Below, in pieces: positions 1 to 8,292 of a stretch of DNA of 40,346 nt; within the stretch, counting starts at the first letter, position 1; every line of letters starts with the position of its first letter. The notes under the pieces were generated by a model that saw only the letters and a list, made by a program, of their open reading frames with translations, was not told the origin of the DNA and did no database searches. The position numbers were made by a program, and so were the translations under genes. Origin of the DNA: Actinomycetes bacterium. Lineage in GTDB: Bacteria; Actinomycetota; Acidimicrobiia; Acidimicrobiales; Microtrichaceae. Location: positions 1 to 40,346 of the forward strand of contig JAEYSR010000249.1 of NCBI GenBank assembly GCA_023434535.1, written 5' to 3'.

Positions 1-9
1 GGCTACGTG
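1..9. repeat. Left copy of 9-bp terminal direct repeat (cos end)
   Basis: GGCTACGTG at the first nine bases is repeated exactly at 40338-40346, the last nine bases. Cohesive overhangs of about this length are common in actinobacteriophages, so the repeat may be the overhang represented at both ends. A short assembly overlap of a circular molecule would look the same. Confidence 0.6.
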
Positions 10-16
10 TGTGCCA

Positions 17-76
17 GCCGGTTTTTGACCGGCCCCCTGGACCTTGCGTCACTCCCGACGCAACTGACGCTGACGC
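17..76. promoter_or_regulatory. Inverted and direct repeats beside cos, candidate terminase binding region
   Basis: Three elements lie between the left end and the small terminase gene. GCCGGT at 17-22 pairs with ACCGGC at 28-33. TTGCGTC at 44-50 pairs with GACGCAA at 57-63. GACGC occurs as a direct repeat starting at 57, 66 and 72. Repeats just inside the cut end, next to the small terminase gene, are typical of small-terminase recognition sites; that role here is inferred from position only. Confidence 0.45.
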
Positions 77-112
77 CGAGCGGCAATCGGGCGAACACTG
101 GGAGGTGGCCTC

Positions 113-415
113 ATGGCCGACATGGAGAACCTGGTCTCCGCGATGGAGGCCGGCGACGTGCTAGCTGAGGCGGAGCGTCGCTACCGCATCATCGCGGACA
201 TGATGGACCCGCAGCGCGACCTGCGGGAGAACGAGCGGCCCCTGACTGGGACCGAGGTGAAGGCCCTGTCGATCGAGGCGGACCGCCTCATGCACAAGAT
301 CGTGTCGCTGCGAGCCGAGAAGGCCGCCGACGACGCCAAATCCGGCGGCGACTCTGCACCGGAGCTCGGCCGGGTGGTGGCCTTCGATGCCGACCGCTTC
401 CGCCGCTCGAGTTAA
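113..415 (+). CDS. terS: Terminase small subunit (short form)
   Basis: A 100-residue protein starting at ATG 113 after a good ribosome site (GGGAGG). It is mostly charged helix, rich in Glu, Arg and Asp, with no clear catalytic motif. It is the first gene after cos and overlaps the large terminase gene by 29 bases, the usual place for the small terminase of actinobacterial siphoviruses. Such proteins bind DNA at the packaging site and load the large subunit. The identification rests mainly on position and size; the sequence itself is not strongly diagnostic. Confidence 0.65.
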   Translation: MADMENLVSAMEAGDVLAEAERRYRIIADMMDPQRDLRENERPLTGTEVKALSIEADRLMHKIVSLRAEKAADDAKSGGDSAPELGRVVAFDADRFRRSS

Positions 416-1883
416 CCCGGCGCCGCTCGTCGAGATCGCCCGGCACTGCATCATCCCGGACGACGTCGCCTTCACCCGCTACTACGAGCTCATTGCCCCG
501 GAGTTGCCGGGCATGGGGATCACGCTCGACCGCTGGCAGCAGGACATCTGGGAGCTCGCGCTCGGCCTGCGTCTCGACGGGTCGCTGTGTTGCGACGTCA
601 TGGGCGTGACGCTGTCGATCGCCCGGCAGGCCGGCAAGACGTGGGGCGTCATGGTTGGCCTCGTCGCGATCTGCTTGGCACGACCGGGGACGACGGTCGT
701 GTGGTCGTCGCACCACGATCGCACCTCGAGCGAGACGCTGACCAAGATCGCGGGCATCGTCGAGCGGCCAGCGATCCGGCCGAAGATGCGGTCGATGCAC
801 CCTGTGGTGTTCACCGACGACAACCGCGGCGTCCACTTCGCCAACGGCTCCCGGATCTTGTTCGGTGCCCGGTCGTCGGGGTTCGGCCGCGGGTTCTCCG
901 AGGTCGACATCCAGGTCTACGACGAGTGTCAGAACCTCAAGGAGTCGGCGCTGACCGACATGCTCGCTGCGATGAACGTCTCCGAGTTGGGGCTGGCGTT
1001 CTTCATGGGCACCCCGCCGCGCCCGCAGGAGGCGCGCCTTGGCGTGGACGACGCGTTCAAGCGCCGTCGCAGTCGGGCTACGGAGGCGAAGAAGCCGCGG
1101 CCCTTCAAGGGCGTGTTCGTCGAGTTCTCGGCCGACATGGACGCCCCGCTGGACCTCGAGTCAGAAGGCTTCTGGGAGCACCTGTCGCGCGCCAACCCGT
1201 CGTTCGGGTTCCGCGTCAACCGCTCTGCGATCGAGCGCTTGGTGGAGAACATGTCCAGCGAGGACGTGCGCCGCGAGGTGCTGGGCATCTGGGACGAGAC
1301 CAAGAAGGTCCAGGCCGTGATCCCCGCCTTCACCTGGACCTCGCTGGCTGCTCCCGGACCGGCGGACGGCACCCCACCGAGTGCCATCGGCGTCGACGCA
1401 TCCCACGATGGCATTCTCGCGGTCGCCGGAGCATGGCGCGAGGCGGACTCCACTCACCTCGAGCTTCTTGCTGTCGACGAATGGACTGATGACGAGGCCG
1501 CTGCCGACTGGCTCTCTGAGCGCGCCGGTCGAAGGATCCCGATCATCATCGACGGCGCCTCGCCAGCTGCCCGTCTAATCCCGCTCCTCAAGGCCCGCCG
1601 CTGCAAGGTCTCCGCGGGATCAGCCGGAGACATGTCGAAGGCCTGCGGCGGCCTGTACTCCGCCGCCACGGCACCTGTGGCACTCGTGAGCCACGACGGT
1701 CACGAAACGGTCTCGCTGGCGCTCGCTGGAGCGAAGAAGCGAGCCATTGGACAGGCAGGCGGATGGGGCTGGGATCGCAAGGACCCCGACACGAACATCG
1801 CGCCTCTCGTGGCGCTCACCTTGGCGCACTACGGCGCCACCACGAACCAGAAACCGACGAGCGGCAAGGCCGTGTTCGCGTAG
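387..1883 (+). CDS. terL: Terminase large subunit
   Basis: A 498-residue packaging ATPase/nuclease. The Walker A variant RQAGKT has its Lys at residue 84 and Walker B (VYDE) ends at D179-E180, an ATPase arrangement seen in the HK97-like terminases of actinophages. The C-terminal half carries the RNase H-like nuclease, with acidic residues in GVDAS (about residue 336) and IIIDGAS. It powers DNA translocation into the prohead and cuts concatemers at cos. It overlaps the small subunit gene by 29 bases, suggesting coupled translation. Length is normal for the family; no damage is seen. Confidence 0.95.
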   Translation: MPTASAARVNPAPLVEIARHCIIPDDVAFTRYYELIAPELPGMGITLDRWQQDIWELALGLRLDGSLCCDVMGVTLSIARQAGKTWGVMVGLVAICLARPGTTVVWSSHHDRTSSETLTKIAGIVERPAIRPKMRSMHPVVFTDDNRGVHFANGSRILFGARSSGFGRGFSEVDIQVYDECQNLKESALTDMLAAMNVSELGLAFFMGTPPRPQEARLGVDDAFKRRRSRATEAKKPRPFKGVFVEFSADMDAPLDLESEGFWEHLSRANPSFGFRVNRSAIERLVENMSSEDVRREVLGIWDETKKVQAVIPAFTWTSLAAPGPADGTPPSAIGVDASHDGILAVAGAWREADSTHLELLAVDEWTDDEAAADWLSERAGRRIPIIIDGASPAARLIPLLKARRCKVSAGSAGDMSKACGGLYSAATAPVALVSHDGHETVSLALAGAKKRAIGQAGGWGWDRKDPDTNIAPLVALTLAHYGATTNQKPTSGKAVFA

Positions 1884-1900
1884 CTAAGGGAGGTGCTCGG

Positions 1901-3256
1901 ATGCTCACTCCCGACGAGGTTGTCGACATCACCCGCGACCTGTGGGCCCGACACCGCCTTGAGCTCCCCGACCACGAGCGCGTCAACGACTACGTCCGCG
2001 GCAAGCTAGGCGTCCCCGAGGTGCCGGACGGCGCCGGGGACGAACTTGTCGACATCGCCCGCATGTCGGTCAAGAACGTCCTCTCGTTAGTGCGCGACGC
2101 GTTCGCCCAGTCCCTCGCGGTCTCGGGCCTGCGCTCCCCCAGCGAGACCGACGACGCCGAGGCCTGGGCCCTGTGGCAACGCTTCAAGCTCGACGCCCGG
2201 CAGGCCGAGATCCACCGGCCCTGCATCACGTTCGGCACCTCCTACGCGATCGGCCTCCGCGACGAGGTCCGCATCCGCACCCCGCGGCAGCTGTTCGCCG
2301 TCTACGCCGACCCGCACGTCGACGACTGGCCGGTCTACGCGCTCGAGACGTGGGTCGATCGCTCTGGCAAGAAGCCGGAGCGGATGGCCCGCCTCTACGA
2401 CGACGAGGCGATCTACTCCATGAGCCTCGGATCCGCGGGCCTGGTGAACCGCTCGAAGGACGGCGACAAGGTCCGGGCTGCGGCCATCCGGCCCGTGCAG
2501 GTCGCTGATCCGGAGCCGCACGGATCGGACTACTGCCCGGTCGTGCGGTACGTGAACGCCCGCGACGCCGAGGACCTGGTGGTCGGCGAGGTCGAGCCGC
2601 TCATCACCCAGCAGCAGGCCATCAACGTCGTGAACTTCGACCGCCTCACGGTCTCCCGCTTCGGTGCCTTCAAGCAGAAGTACGCGATCGGCTGGGCCCC
2701 CGAGAGCAGCAACGAGCTTGCGCGCGCGTCGGCGGCCCGGCTCATCGCGTTCGCCGACGACGACGTCAAGGTCGGCGACTTCGATGCGTCCCCCGTGGAG
2801 CCGTACAACCGCATCCTCGAGGAGATGCTGTCGCACGTCGCGATGACCGCGCAGATCCCGCCGTCGCTGCTTGCCCCCATGGCCAACCTGTCGGCCGAGG
2901 CGATCGCGATGGCCGAGGCGCCCTACCAGCGCAAGCTCGAGGAGAAGCGCGAGTCGCTGGGTGAGTCTCACGAGCAGCTGATCCGGCACCTCGCGCGCCT
3001 CAATGGCATCGACTTCCCCGAGGACGCCGAGGTCGTCTGGCGCGATACCGAGGCCCGCTCGTTCGCCCAGGTCGTCGACGGGATCGTGAAGCTCAACACC
3101 GCGGGCGTCCCGATCGAGACCTTGCTCGAAGACATCCCGGGCTGGACCAAGCAGCAGATCGACGCCGCGAAGTCCGCTGTCCGCCGCCGGGCCGGCTCGC
3201 GGGTTCTTGAGCAGCTCCGAGGCGTGACGAATGACCTTGGCGACTCTCCGGCCTGA
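1901..3256 (+). CDS. Portal protein (SPP1 gp6-like family)
   Basis: A 451-residue protein starting at ATG 1901 with a strong ribosome site (AAGGGAGG, nine bases upstream). The order terminase-portal-MuF and the sequence style (TFGTSYAIG, IPPSLLAP, a helical C terminus) fit the SPP1 gp6-like portal family. Twelve copies normally form the ring at one capsid vertex through which DNA passes and to which the tail attaches. The reading frame is open further upstream inside the terminase gene, but the ribosome site decides for 1901. The end overlaps the next gene by 26 bases. Confidence 0.92.
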   Translation: MLTPDEVVDITRDLWARHRLELPDHERVNDYVRGKLGVPEVPDGAGDELVDIARMSVKNVLSLVRDAFAQSLAVSGLRSPSETDDAEAWALWQRFKLDARQAEIHRPCITFGTSYAIGLRDEVRIRTPRQLFAVYADPHVDDWPVYALETWVDRSGKKPERMARLYDDEAIYSMSLGSAGLVNRSKDGDKVRAAAIRPVQVADPEPHGSDYCPVVRYVNARDAEDLVVGEVEPLITQQQAINVVNFDRLTVSRFGAFKQKYAIGWAPESSNELARASAARLIAFADDDVKVGDFDASPVEPYNRILEEMLSHVAMTAQIPPSLLAPMANLSAEAIAMAEAPYQRKLEEKRESLGESHEQLIRHLARLNGIDFPEDAEVVWRDTEARSFAQVVDGIVKLNTAGVPIETLLEDIPGWTKQQIDAAKSAVRRRAGSRVLEQLRGVTNDLGDSPA

Positions 3257-3890
3257 GACCGCCAGCCTGATCCGTCTCGCCGACCGCGACCTCGCCGAGC
3301 TCTGGCGGCTGGTGGCGGCCGGCGCGTCGGCGGAGGTGGCGCTGCGCGACATCCTCCCGTCGATCATCACCGAGTACGGCGCCCTCGGCGGGGCGCTCGC
3401 CGCCGAGTGGTACGACGGCCAGCGAGACAAGGCCGGCGTCCGTGGCGCCTTCACTGCGATCCCAACCGAGCCGAGCGACCGCGGCGCGCAGGCCCTCATC
3501 GGCTGGGCGCTCAGGGAAGCCACCGACGACGCGAGTCTCCAGGCGCTGATCTTCGGCGGCACCCAGCGGCGCATCGCCGACCACGTCCGCTACACCGTGG
3601 CCGAGTCGGCCGTCGCCGACCCGCGCGCCGGCGGCTGGCAGCGCGTCGGCGTCGGTGAGTGCAAGTTCTGCCGGATGCTCATCGGCCGTGGCGCCGTCTA
3701 CTCCGAGGCCACCGCCGACTTCGCCTCCCACGACTCCTGCAACTGCTCCGCGGTCCCCGCATGGAAGGGCCAGCCGGTCCCCGTGAAGCCCTACACGGTC
3801 TCTCCTCGCCGCAAGCTCGGCCCGGACGGCAAGCCGATCCCGGACGCCGACTTCGAGCGCGCCAAGGCGTGGATCGACGCGCACCTCTGA
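3231..3890 (+). CDS. MuF-like minor head protein
   Basis: A 219-residue protein with the signature of the MuF/SPP1 gp7 family near residues 144-180: CKFCRML, a Gly-Arg-Gly, then a conserved Asp/His and CNCS, a Cys/His set likely to bind zinc. These proteins are packaged in small numbers in the head near the portal and may leave with the DNA. It starts inside the portal gene (26-base overlap). No toxin domain is fused at its C terminus, unlike some MuF proteins. Confidence 0.88.
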   Translation: MTLATLRPETASLIRLADRDLAELWRLVAAGASAEVALRDILPSIITEYGALGGALAAEWYDGQRDKAGVRGAFTAIPTEPSDRGAQALIGWALREATDDASLQALIFGGTQRRIADHVRYTVAESAVADPRAGGWQRVGVGECKFCRMLIGRGAVYSEATADFASHDSCNCSAVPAWKGQPVPVKPYTVSPRRKLGPDGKPIPDADFERAKAWIDAHL

Positions 3891-3966
3891 GAGCCACCCG
3901 TTCGACCTGAGCGGGTCTACGCCGACGCCGGGCGGTCAACCGGGCGATGCAAGGAGAACGACCCTC

Positions 3967-4470
3967 ATGACCGAGGAGAACGGCCAGCAGGCCGAGAACA
4001 CCGAGACCCCCGAGTTCAAGGCGATCACCTCCCAGGAGGAGCTCGACCGACTCATCGGGGCGCGCATCAACAAGGTCAAGTCGCAGTACGCCGACTACGA
4101 CGACCTCAAGACGAAGGCCTCGAAGTTCGACGAGGTCGAGCAGGCCAGCAAGTCCGAGCTCGAGAAGGAGCGCGAGGCTCGCGCCGCCGCCGAGCAGGAG
4201 CGGGACTCGCTCCGCATGGCCAGCCTGCGCGCCGAGATCGCGCTCTCGAAGGGGCTCACCCCGACGCAGGCCAAGCGCCTCGTCGGATCCACCAAGGAGG
4301 AGCTCGAGGCCGACGCCGACGAGCTACTCGCGGACCTCGGGGCCACCAAGACCGAGCGCCCAAAGTTCGACCCGAAGCGCCTCCCGTCCGGCTCGTCCGG
4401 CAATGCCGACCAGGCCACTGGCAAGGAGCGCGCCGCAGCTGCCCTCCGCCAGATGCGGGGCGGTCGCTGA
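3967..4470 (+). CDS. Capsid scaffolding protein
   Basis: A 167-residue acidic protein starting at ATG 3967 with ribosome site AAGGAG. Residues about 20-115 are strongly coiled-coil (many Glu, Lys, Ala), followed by a flexible, basic C-terminal tail (RLPSGSSGNA ... RQMRGGR). This composition and the location directly before the major capsid gene match the scaffolding proteins that guide prohead assembly and then leave. There is no protease domain, so scaffold removal probably does not need one encoded here. Confidence 0.88.
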   Translation: MTEENGQQAENTETPEFKAITSQEELDRLIGARINKVKSQYADYDDLKTKASKFDEVEQASKSELEKEREARAAAEQERDSLRMASLRAEIALSKGLTPTQAKRLVGSTKEELEADADELLADLGATKTERPKFDPKRLPSGSSGNADQATGKERAAAALRQMRGGR

Positions 4471-4479
4471 CCCAAGATT

Positions 4480-4503
4480 CCCGCGAGGAAAGACCTCGGC
4501 GGG
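4480..4503. other. RNA hairpin in the scaffold-capsid gap
   Basis: CCCGCGAGG at 4480-4488 pairs with CCTC-G-GCGGG at 4494-4503, with one bulged G and a five-base loop (AAAGA). It lies just before the capsid ribosome site (AAGAAAGGAG). No T tract follows, so it is more likely to affect mRNA stability or processing than to stop transcription. Confidence 0.4.
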
Positions 4504-4524
4504 TCCTCAAGAAAGGAGTCAGCC

Positions 4525-5436
4525 ATGGCTGACATCTCTCGCGCCGAGGTCTCCACCCTCATCGAGGAGGAGTACTCGCAGACGCTGCTCGACGCGGCGG
4601 CGGCCGGTTCCAGCGCCCTCGCGGCGTTCCCGACCGTGAACATGGGCACCAAGACCCAGAACATGCCGGTCCTCGCCACGCTCCCCGAGGCCGACTGGGT
4701 TTCGGAATCCGCCACCGAGGACGACGGCGTGAAGCCGACCTCGCAGGTGACGTGGGCCAACAAGACCCTCGTCGCCGAGGAGATCGCGGTGATCGTCCCG
4801 ATCCACGAGAACGTCGTCGACGACGCCACCGTGGACATCCTCGAGGAGATCACCACCCTCGCGGGCGCCGCGATCGGCAAGAAGCTCGACCAGGCCGTGT
4901 TCTTCGGCACGGACAAGCCGGCGTCGTGGACCTCCGCGGCCCTGCTCCCCGCGGCGACCTCGGCCAGCCAGCTGTTCGCCGTCACGCCCGGCGAGGCGAA
5001 CGAGGACGACCTGTGGGGCGCCATCAGCCAGGCCGCCGGCGCGGTGGCCAAGGCCGGCTACTTCCCGTCGAACTTCATTGCCAGCCTCGGCCTGCGGTAC
5101 GACCTCGCCAACGTCCGCAACGGCAACGGTGACCCGATCTTCCGCGACGACTCCTTCGACGGGTTCGACACCACGTTCAACCGGAACGGCGCCTGGGACC
5201 CCGAGGCCGCTCTGGCGTTCGTCGTCGACAGCTCGCGGGTCCGGATCGGCATCCGGCAGGACATCACGGTGAAGTTCCTCGACCAGGCCACGGTCGGCGG
5301 GATCAACCTCGCCGAGCGCGACATGGTCGCCCTGCGGTTCAAGGCGCGGTACGCCTACGTCCTCGGCAACGGCGTGACCTCGCTGGGCGCGAACAAGACG
5401 CCCGTCGCCGCGATCGTCGCCGACGACGAGTCCTGA
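4525..5436 (+). CDS. Major capsid protein (HK97 fold)
   Basis: A 303-residue protein after a very strong ribosome site (AAAGGAG). The start MADISRAEVSTLIEEEYSQ, the DWVSE and ANKTLVAEEIAV segments and the C-terminal RFKARYAYVLGNGV are characteristic of HK97-fold capsid proteins of actinophages. At about 32 kDa with no long N-terminal delta domain, it is consistent with use of the separate scaffold upstream. It would be the most abundant virion protein. Confidence 0.93.
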   Translation: MADISRAEVSTLIEEEYSQTLLDAAAAGSSALAAFPTVNMGTKTQNMPVLATLPEADWVSESATEDDGVKPTSQVTWANKTLVAEEIAVIVPIHENVVDDATVDILEEITTLAGAAIGKKLDQAVFFGTDKPASWTSAALLPAATSASQLFAVTPGEANEDDLWGAISQAAGAVAKAGYFPSNFIASLGLRYDLANVRNGNGDPIFRDDSFDGFDTTFNRNGAWDPEAALAFVVDSSRVRIGIRQDITVKFLDQATVGGINLAERDMVALRFKARYAYVLGNGVTSLGANKTPVAAIVADDES

Positions 5437-5464
5437 CCGACCACCAGTAGAGAGGGGGTGCGCC

Positions 5465-5866
5465 ATGGCTGAACCGTTCGCTGTCCACACGGACCTCGAG
5501 GCCCGCTGGCGCACCCTCTCGCAGGCCGAGAGGGAACGCGCCGACGTTCTACTGGCCGACGCCTCGGCGATCATCCGATCGACCGTCAAGGGCATCGACG
5601 CGAAGATTGCGGCCAACGAGCTCGACGAGATCGTGCCCAAGGCCATCGCCTGCGCGATGGTGAAGCGCGTCCTGCAGGCCCCTGCCGACATGGACGGCGT
5701 CACCCAGGCGCAGCAGTCCGCCGGTCCGTTCTCCCAGGGCATCTCATTCGCGAACCCCTCAGGCGACTTGTACCTGACCAAGGCCGAGATGAAGCGCCTC
5801 GGTGTGGGCGGCGGCATGGTGTCCGTCCAACTGGTCGGCGACCGCTACCGAATCGACGGGCCGTGA
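5465..5866 (+). CDS. Head-to-tail adaptor (Gp19/Gp15-like)
   Basis: A 133-residue protein at ATG 5465 with ribosome site GAGAGGGGG. The N-terminal half is helical (LEARWRTLSQAERERADVLL), as in head-tail adaptors that dock on the portal. The segment SAGPFSQGISFANPSGDLYL followed by a basic turn is typical of this family. It sits directly after the capsid gene and its stop overlaps the next start (GTGA). Confidence 0.85.
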   Translation: MAEPFAVHTDLEARWRTLSQAERERADVLLADASAIIRSTVKGIDAKIAANELDEIVPKAIACAMVKRVLQAPADMDGVTQAQQSAGPFSQGISFANPSGDLYLTKAEMKRLGVGGGMVSVQLVGDRYRIDGP

Positions 5867-6213
5867 GCATGAACCTCCCGGCCGGCACGATGCTGACGGT
5901 CCGTCGAATCACCGAGGCCACCGACGGGCTCGGTGACACGACTCGCACCGTGACGACCGAGTCTTGGGGACCGTGCGCCGTCGCCCCGCGGTTCGCCAAC
6001 GAGTCCGCCGACCCCACCGCCCCGCGGGTCGTGGTCGGCCTCGAGATCTACGGCCCGCCTGTCAGCCTCACGGCCGCCGACGAGATCGTCATCGACGGCG
6101 AGGTGTGGCAGGTCGACGGGCGCCCCGAGATCTACGCCGGCGCCGGCGCCAATCCCTTCACGGGATGGCAGCCGGGCGCCTGTGTTCGCGTAAAGCGCGC
6201 GGGGGCGCTCTGA
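5863..6213 (+). CDS. Head closure / stopper protein
   Basis: A 116-residue beta-rich protein. The GTG at 5863 overlaps the upstream stop (GTGA); an ATG two codons downstream (5869) is an alternative start. The pattern TVRRITEATDGLGDTTR and then a small sheet ending in WQPGACVRVKRAG resembles SPP1 gp16-type stoppers, which hold packaged DNA in the head. Gene order supports this. It overlaps the next gene by one base (TGATG). Confidence 0.75.
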   Translation: MSMNLPAGTMLTVRRITEATDGLGDTTRTVTTESWGPCAVAPRFANESADPTAPRVVVGLEIYGPPVSLTAADEIVIDGEVWQVDGRPEIYAGAGANPFTGWQPGACVRVKRAGAL

Positions 6214-6533
6214 TGGCCCGCCGCGGGAAGATCAAGGTCAAGCTCGACCACGCCGCCATCGCTGCGCGCCTCAAGGACTCCGACATCCGCGCCGAGATCC
6301 GCGGCCTGGCCGAGGACGTGAAGGCGAACGTCGAGGCGCAGGGCATCAAGGTCGGCGACCGCGACGGCGGCAAGCACGAGTACGACCTGCCCGTGAAGAT
6401 CTACTCCCAGACCACCGACCGGGCGCGCGAGACCGTGGCGATCCCCCACGCCGCTGGAATCGCCGTCGAGGCCAAGCACGGCGTGCTCGTGAAGGCGGCC
6501 AGTGCCGCCGGCCTCGAGGTCAAGGGCAAGTAG
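6213..6533 (+). CDS. Tail-neck / HK97 gp10-like completion protein
   Basis: A 106-residue basic protein starting at ATG 6213 in a TGATG overlap. It begins with a charged segment (MARRGKIKVKLDH), then a helix, and ends with a beta strand pair rich in Val and Ala. This fits the small neck proteins encoded between the stopper and the tail terminator, which help join head and tail. The rightward series is interrupted just after it by a reverse gene. Confidence 0.7.
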   Translation: MARRGKIKVKLDHAAIAARLKDSDIRAEIRGLAEDVKANVEAQGIKVGDRDGGKHEYDLPVKIYSQTTDRARETVAIPHAAGIAVEAKHGVLVKAASAAGLEVKGK

Positions 6534-6863
6534 TCACTCAACGACCCAAGTGACGTCGCCGGCGTCGTTCTCCATGTAGACGGTCACCATCACGCGCGAG
6601 CCGTCCCCCGAGGTCGCGACACAGCGGAAGTCCTCGCCCGTCTCCCATTCGATCTCGCTGGGGCACTCCACGGACACCGACCCGACGCCGATCTGCTCGC
6701 CGAGCTCAGCCTCGATGTGGCGTTCGATGCGCGGGATGTCTGCGGGCTCCTTGCCGAATAGCAGCGTGCCGGCCCAGAGCGCGAGCCCGAGGGCCATCGC
6801 GCCGACGAGCACGAGGCTCACCCAGTGCCACCCCTTGACCCACTCCACGAACCCCGTAGCCAT
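6534..6863 (-). CDS. Reverse-strand membrane protein with DUF4333-like domain (moron)
   Basis: It lies opposite to all its structural neighbours. The proposed start ATG 6863 gives 109 residues: a short N terminus, one hydrophobic helix (VSLVLVGAMALGLALWAG), then an outside domain with RIERHIEAELGEQIG, SVECPSEIEWETGEDFRC and an MVTVYMEN strand. The paired Cys and the C-P-x-x-I/L pattern resemble DUF4333 of actinobacterial membrane and lipoproteins. The frame is open upstream to 7013, but that part overlaps the tail terminator gene. The ribosome site is weak. A lysogen-expressed gene acting at the cell envelope, for example in superinfection exclusion, is plausible but unproven. Confidence 0.7.
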   Translation of the reverse strand: MATGFVEWVKGWHWVSLVLVGAMALGLALWAGTLLFGKEPADIPRIERHIEAELGEQIGVGSVSVECPSEIEWETGEDFRCVATSGDGSRVMVTVYMENDAGDVTWVVE

Positions 6864-6896
6864 CCAGACACCGTAGGCCAAGCCGAGGAGGCTGCT

Positions 6897-7274
6897 GTGG
6901 CGAATCCGCTCGAAGCCATCCGCGACTTCATGGCCGACGACGCCGACAACCTGCCAGAGGGCCACACGTCGGGCGTGCAGCACCCGTCGACGTCGACTCT
7001 CGACCACGTTCACATCCAGTACGCCTGGGACGGCACGCCGAGCGACGCCGACAACCGGGAGGACGTCGCGCTGCGGCTCACTGTGTGGGCGCCGCTGGGC
7101 GAGGTCTCAACCGCCTCCCACGTCGCCGGCGGCCTCCGGGCCCGGCTCATCGGGCACTCGTCCGGCCTCGTCCAGCGGGTCGACCGCGGCGCCGGCCGTC
7201 TCGCCGGCACCGACCCCGACACGGGCCTGCCGTTCTGCACCTTCACGGTCAACGCCGTGCTGGTCGCCCCCTGA
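6897..7274 (+). CDS. Tail terminator protein
   Basis: A 125-residue protein starting at GTG 6897 (VANPLEAIRDFM) after GAGGAGG. An upstream in-frame ATG at 6825 lies inside the reverse gene and lacks this ribosome site. The beta-rich middle (DHVHIQYAWDGTP, VALRLTVWAP) and the last strand (CTFTVNAVLVA) fit the lambda gpU-like fold that caps the tail tube. The place just before the tail tube gene agrees. Confidence 0.78.
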   Translation: MANPLEAIRDFMADDADNLPEGHTSGVQHPSTSTLDHVHIQYAWDGTPSDADNREDVALRLTVWAPLGEVSTASHVAGGLRARLIGHSSGLVQRVDRGAGRLAGTDPDTGLPFCTFTVNAVLVAP

Positions 7275-7321
7275 TCCCCTCCGCACCACACCACCCACCC
7301 CTCTCACGCTGAGGAGCCAAC

Positions 7322-7915
7322 ATGGCCACCAAGCCCTTCTATGGCGACCCCGCCGCGAACGCGCCGGTCTGGTCGAAGTACGCCGTTCTCCTCGGCGACG
7401 TCGACGCGACCGTCCCGTCCGCGGCCGGTGACTTCACCCTCAACAACCCGCCGTCGGTCACCGACGAGTGGGACCCGGTCGGCGCGCTCGACTCCGACAG
7501 CCCGTTCGACAACGGCGAGGAGACGGTCGACACGACCGACCACTCCGCGGCCGGGTTCGGCGTCTACTCGACGACGTTCAAGAACGCAAAGGAGGTCATC
7601 ACCTTCACCGCGAAGGAGACGACCCTCGTCACGCTCGGCATCCTTTACAACACCGACGACGTCACCGACAGCGGGACCGCCATCTCCGGCACCCTCAAGC
7701 GCCGCGACTTCACCAAGCGCTACAAGGCCGCCTTCCACCGCGAGAACGGCACCCACGTCGAGCGACGGATCACCAGCAACTACGCCACCATCGACTCGGT
7801 CACCCGCTCCGCGGACAACGACGAGTCGCTCTACACGGTGTCGCTGCTGATCGTCCCCACCGCCAACGACGAGCTGTTCGAGTACTACCTCGGCCCCAAG
7901 GAAGACGAGTCCTGA
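7322..7915 (+). CDS. Major tail tube protein
   Basis: A 197-residue protein with ribosome site GAGGAG. It begins MATKPFYGDPAANAPVW and is rich in beta strands with many Thr, Asp and Val. The central segment KEVITFTAKETT and the closing LIVPTANDELFEYY match the tail tube proteins of actinobacterial siphoviruses. Its gene is followed by a strong hairpin and then by the chaperone pair, the canonical order. Confidence 0.88.
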   Translation: MATKPFYGDPAANAPVWSKYAVLLGDVDATVPSAAGDFTLNNPPSVTDEWDPVGALDSDSPFDNGEETVDTTDHSAAGFGVYSTTFKNAKEVITFTAKETTLVTLGILYNTDDVTDSGTAISGTLKRRDFTKRYKAAFHRENGTHVERRITSNYATIDSVTRSADNDESLYTVSLLIVPTANDELFEYYLGPKEDES

Positions 7916-7920
7916 GACCC

Positions 7921-7961
7921 GCCACGGGGCCACCCCCTGGTGCGGAGGTTGGCCCCGTGGC
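7921..7961. terminator. Strong hairpin after the tail tube gene, likely attenuator
   Basis: GCCACGGGGCCA (7921-7932) pairs perfectly with TGGCCCCGTGGC (7950-7961) around a 17-base loop. It begins five bases after the tail tube stop. No T tract follows, so it could be a partial terminator or an mRNA-end stabiliser that raises tube protein over the chaperones. Four CCGCAC repeats follow, between 7963 and 8001. Confidence 0.5.
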
Positions 7962-8013
7962 GACCGCACCACGTCCGCACCGATCCGCACCCCTTCCGCA
8001 CCAAGGAGACCCC

Positions 8014-8292
8014 ATGTCCGCCCTGGAGAACGAGACCACTGCCGAGACCACGACCTTCGAGGCCCTCGGTCGAACGTGGACCCTCCCCACCCGCCGGCAC
8101 CTGTCGCACCTCAAGCGCATCAGCGACGAACTGCGGGCTGGCTACAAGTCCCAATCCCTCGTCCTGGCCGAGGTGTTCCTCGACGAAGAGCAGTTCGAGG
8201 CGCTCCTCGAGATCGACCCCGACGAGGAGCAGTTGACGATCTTCGCCGGCGACATCGCCAAGCACATGGGCTACGGCGACGCGGGAAACTGA
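8014..8292 (+). CDS. Tail assembly chaperone, short product (G-like)
   Basis: A 92-residue acidic protein starting at ATG 8014 with ribosome site AAGGAG. It has the usual form of phage G proteins: a disordered acidic start, an LPTRRHLSHLKRISDEL helix and a second helical part. It binds the tape measure protein during tail assembly. Its stop codon follows at once after a slippery heptamer that yields the longer product. Confidence 0.85.
   Translation: MSALENETTAETTTFEALGRTWTLPTRRHLSHLKRISDELRAGYKSQSLVLAEVFLDEEQFEALLEIDPDEEQLTIFAGDIAKHMGYGDAGN

Noticed and set aside
2087..3574. Long antisense ORF opposite the portal gene
   Set aside because: It is a shadow of a high-GC coding frame: it has no ribosome site, low-complexity Arg/Val/Asp/Gly-rich sequence and no neighbours in its direction.
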